A stretch of 50,361 nt of DNA, from assembly GCA_947589005.1 (NCBI GenBank), contig CANPZO010000019.1:1-50361 (forward strand). Direction: 5' to 3'. Made by a program: the position numbers and the translations under genes. Positions within the stretch are counted from its first letter, which is position 1. Each line of letters opens with the position of its first letter. Below, one piece after another: positions 49,661-50,361 of this stretch. This DNA is from an uncultured Clostridia bacterium. Its GTDB lineage: Bacteria > Bacillota > Clostridia > UMGS1883. Below the pieces are notes generated by a model that was not told the DNA's origin, did no database searches, and saw nothing but the letters and a program-made list of their open reading frames with translations.

Positions 49661-50224
49661 ATGACATACCAGGAGATTTATGAAAAGGTCAGGGACGCTC
49701 TTAAGAACGCCGACGCCAACACCGTCAGCGGCAAGCTTGCCATTGAGTTTTTTATAACCGGCGAGGGCGAGGGCAAGTTCTATGTTCTTGTTGACGGCGG
49801 TAAGGTTTATGTTGAGCCCTACGACTATGTTGACAACGACGCCAGACTTATTGCCGACGCGGATACCATCATCAAAATCGCCAACGGCAAGCTTAAGCCC
49901 GAGGCCGCCTATGTTTCCGGCGTGCTTAAGGTAGAGGGCAACGTGGGCCGCGCTTTGGACCTTAAGCCCCTTATTGAGAGCGCCATGCCTCCGAAGCGCA
50001 AGCGGAAGAGCAAGGAAGAGGTCGAGGCCGAGAAGGCCGCTAAAGAGGCTGAGAAGGCTGCCAAGGAAGCTGAAAAGGCCGCCAAGGAAGCCGAAAAAGC
50101 CGCCAAGGCAAGCGAGAAGGAAGCCGCGGCAAAGGCCCCCGCTAAATCTGAGGAAAAGGCCCCCGCTAAGGCAGTTAAAAAGGCCCCCGCAAAGAAAGCT
50201 CCCGCAAAAAAGACCACCAAATAA
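49661..50224 (+). CDS. SCP2 sterol-binding-domain protein with H1-like basic tail
   Basis: 187 aa. Residues about 1-108 resemble the SCP2 lipid-transfer fold (KLAIEFFITGEGEGKFYVLVDGGKVYVEP, VSGVLKVEGNVGRALDLKPLI). From residue 111 the protein is a low-complexity helix: PPKRKRKSK, four EKAAKEA-type heptads, then APAKSEE and KKAPAKKAPAKK, as in histone H1-like and other DNA-condensing tails. The combination suggests a nucleoid- or membrane-associated protein, but the role is unknown. Strong ribosome site AAGGAGG; own promoter. Codon use is T-ending more often than its neighbours. Confidence 0.8.
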   Translation: MTYQEIYEKVRDALKNADANTVSGKLAIEFFITGEGEGKFYVLVDGGKVYVEPYDYVDNDARLIADADTIIKIANGKLKPEAAYVSGVLKVEGNVGRALDLKPLIESAMPPKRKRKSKEEVEAEKAAKEAEKAAKEAEKAAKEAEKAAKASEKEAAAKAPAKSEEKAPAKAVKKAPAKKAPAKKTTK

Positions 50225-50285
50225 ATTTGACAACGGCGTCGTAAATAGGCTCCGGAGAGACTGTATAAAAAACGCCCCGCGCACT

Positions 50286-50361
50286 GAAGTGAACCCCAAA
50301 GTTTAGACAAAATATAAACTTAAATTACTTGTGAATGAGTTCGGTACTGTACCGGACTCAT
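50286..50361. mobile_element. Probable terminus of an IS3-family element (partial)
   Basis: The sequence GAAGTGAACCCCAAAGTTTAGA resembles, from memory, the ends of IS3-family elements in Clostridia (here split as GAAGTGAACCCC and AAAGTTTAGACA). A palindrome ATGAGTTCGGTAC / GTACCGGACTCAT closes the window (50335-50361). The transposase would lie outside the window. Confidence 0.45.

Noticed and set aside
50020-50215. CRISPR or tandem DNA repeat in the SCP2 gene
   Set aside because: The repeats are in-frame Lys/Ala/Glu codons of a low-complexity protein tail, with no spacers.

Overview
The window (about 50.4 kb, roughly 55% GC) reads as chromosome of an endospore-forming anaerobe of the Bacillota, class Clostridia. 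Evidence: sporulation genes (yqfC, yqfD, ylbJ, a SleB-type hydrolase), the Firmicute gene order yqfC-yqfD-phoH-pgpH-ybeY-dgkA-era-yqzL-recO, strong AGGAGG ribosome sites with GTG/TTG starts, HPr with both His15 and Ser46, a LexA/DinR-type SOS box, and several ferredoxin-domain enzymes. The species cannot be named from the sequence.

Layout. 1-2 kb: ptsH (HPr), then a structured leader with a small peptide ORF before the Mg2+ channel gene mgtE. 2-7 kb: uvrB-uvrA on the minus strand under an SOS-boxed promoter. 7-10 kb: a short QueG-like Fe-S protein, a DUF4364 protein, and a conserved pair (IscU-like protein plus 'GGGtGRT' protein). 10-18 kb: one giant secreted repeat protein (2590 aa, MBG/YDG and Ig-like modules). 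18-22 kb: PutP-type Na+/solute symporter, D-lactate dehydrogenase with a Cys-rich tail, aldo/keto reductase with a ferredoxin domain. 22-31 kb: the sporulation/housekeeping cluster with divergent ylbJ. 31-33 kb: asparagine synthetase. 33.3-38.1 kb: an HxlR regulator divergent from a six-gene operon: Cys-repeat (ACGX) peptide, radical SAM/SPASM enzyme, nitroreductase, PNPOx-like flavoprotein with ferredoxin domain, zinc-type macrodomain, and SirTM-type sirtuin. 38-45 kb: G5/3D secreted protein, DUF378 protein, rlmB, a P-type-ATPase-like protein lacking its catalytic residues, YitT, and a VanY-type carboxypeptidase. 45-50 kb: two paralogous SH3 proteins, pyruvate kinase, an SCP2 protein with a histone-H1-like Lys/Ala tail, and what looks like the edge of an IS3-family element.

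Most notable: (1) the ACGX RiPP-like genes are in one tight operon with a macrodomain/SirTM ADP-ribosylation pair and flavin enzymes, without the GcvH-L/lipoate ligase genes usually found beside SirTM; (2) the P-type-ATPase homologue has lost the phosphorylated Asp and essentially every other catalytic motif but keeps a good promoter, start and full-length frame; (3) the leader peptide upstream of mgtE resembles the MgtE pore motif and lies in mutually exclusive hairpins, with the mgtE Shine-Dalgarno itself in a hairpin; (4) several palindromic or inverted-repeat intergenic elements sit over starts or leaders (sleB, yitT, the P-type ATPase homologue, yqfD/yqfC, the giant protein). No rRNA, tRNA or CRISPR array was recognised.
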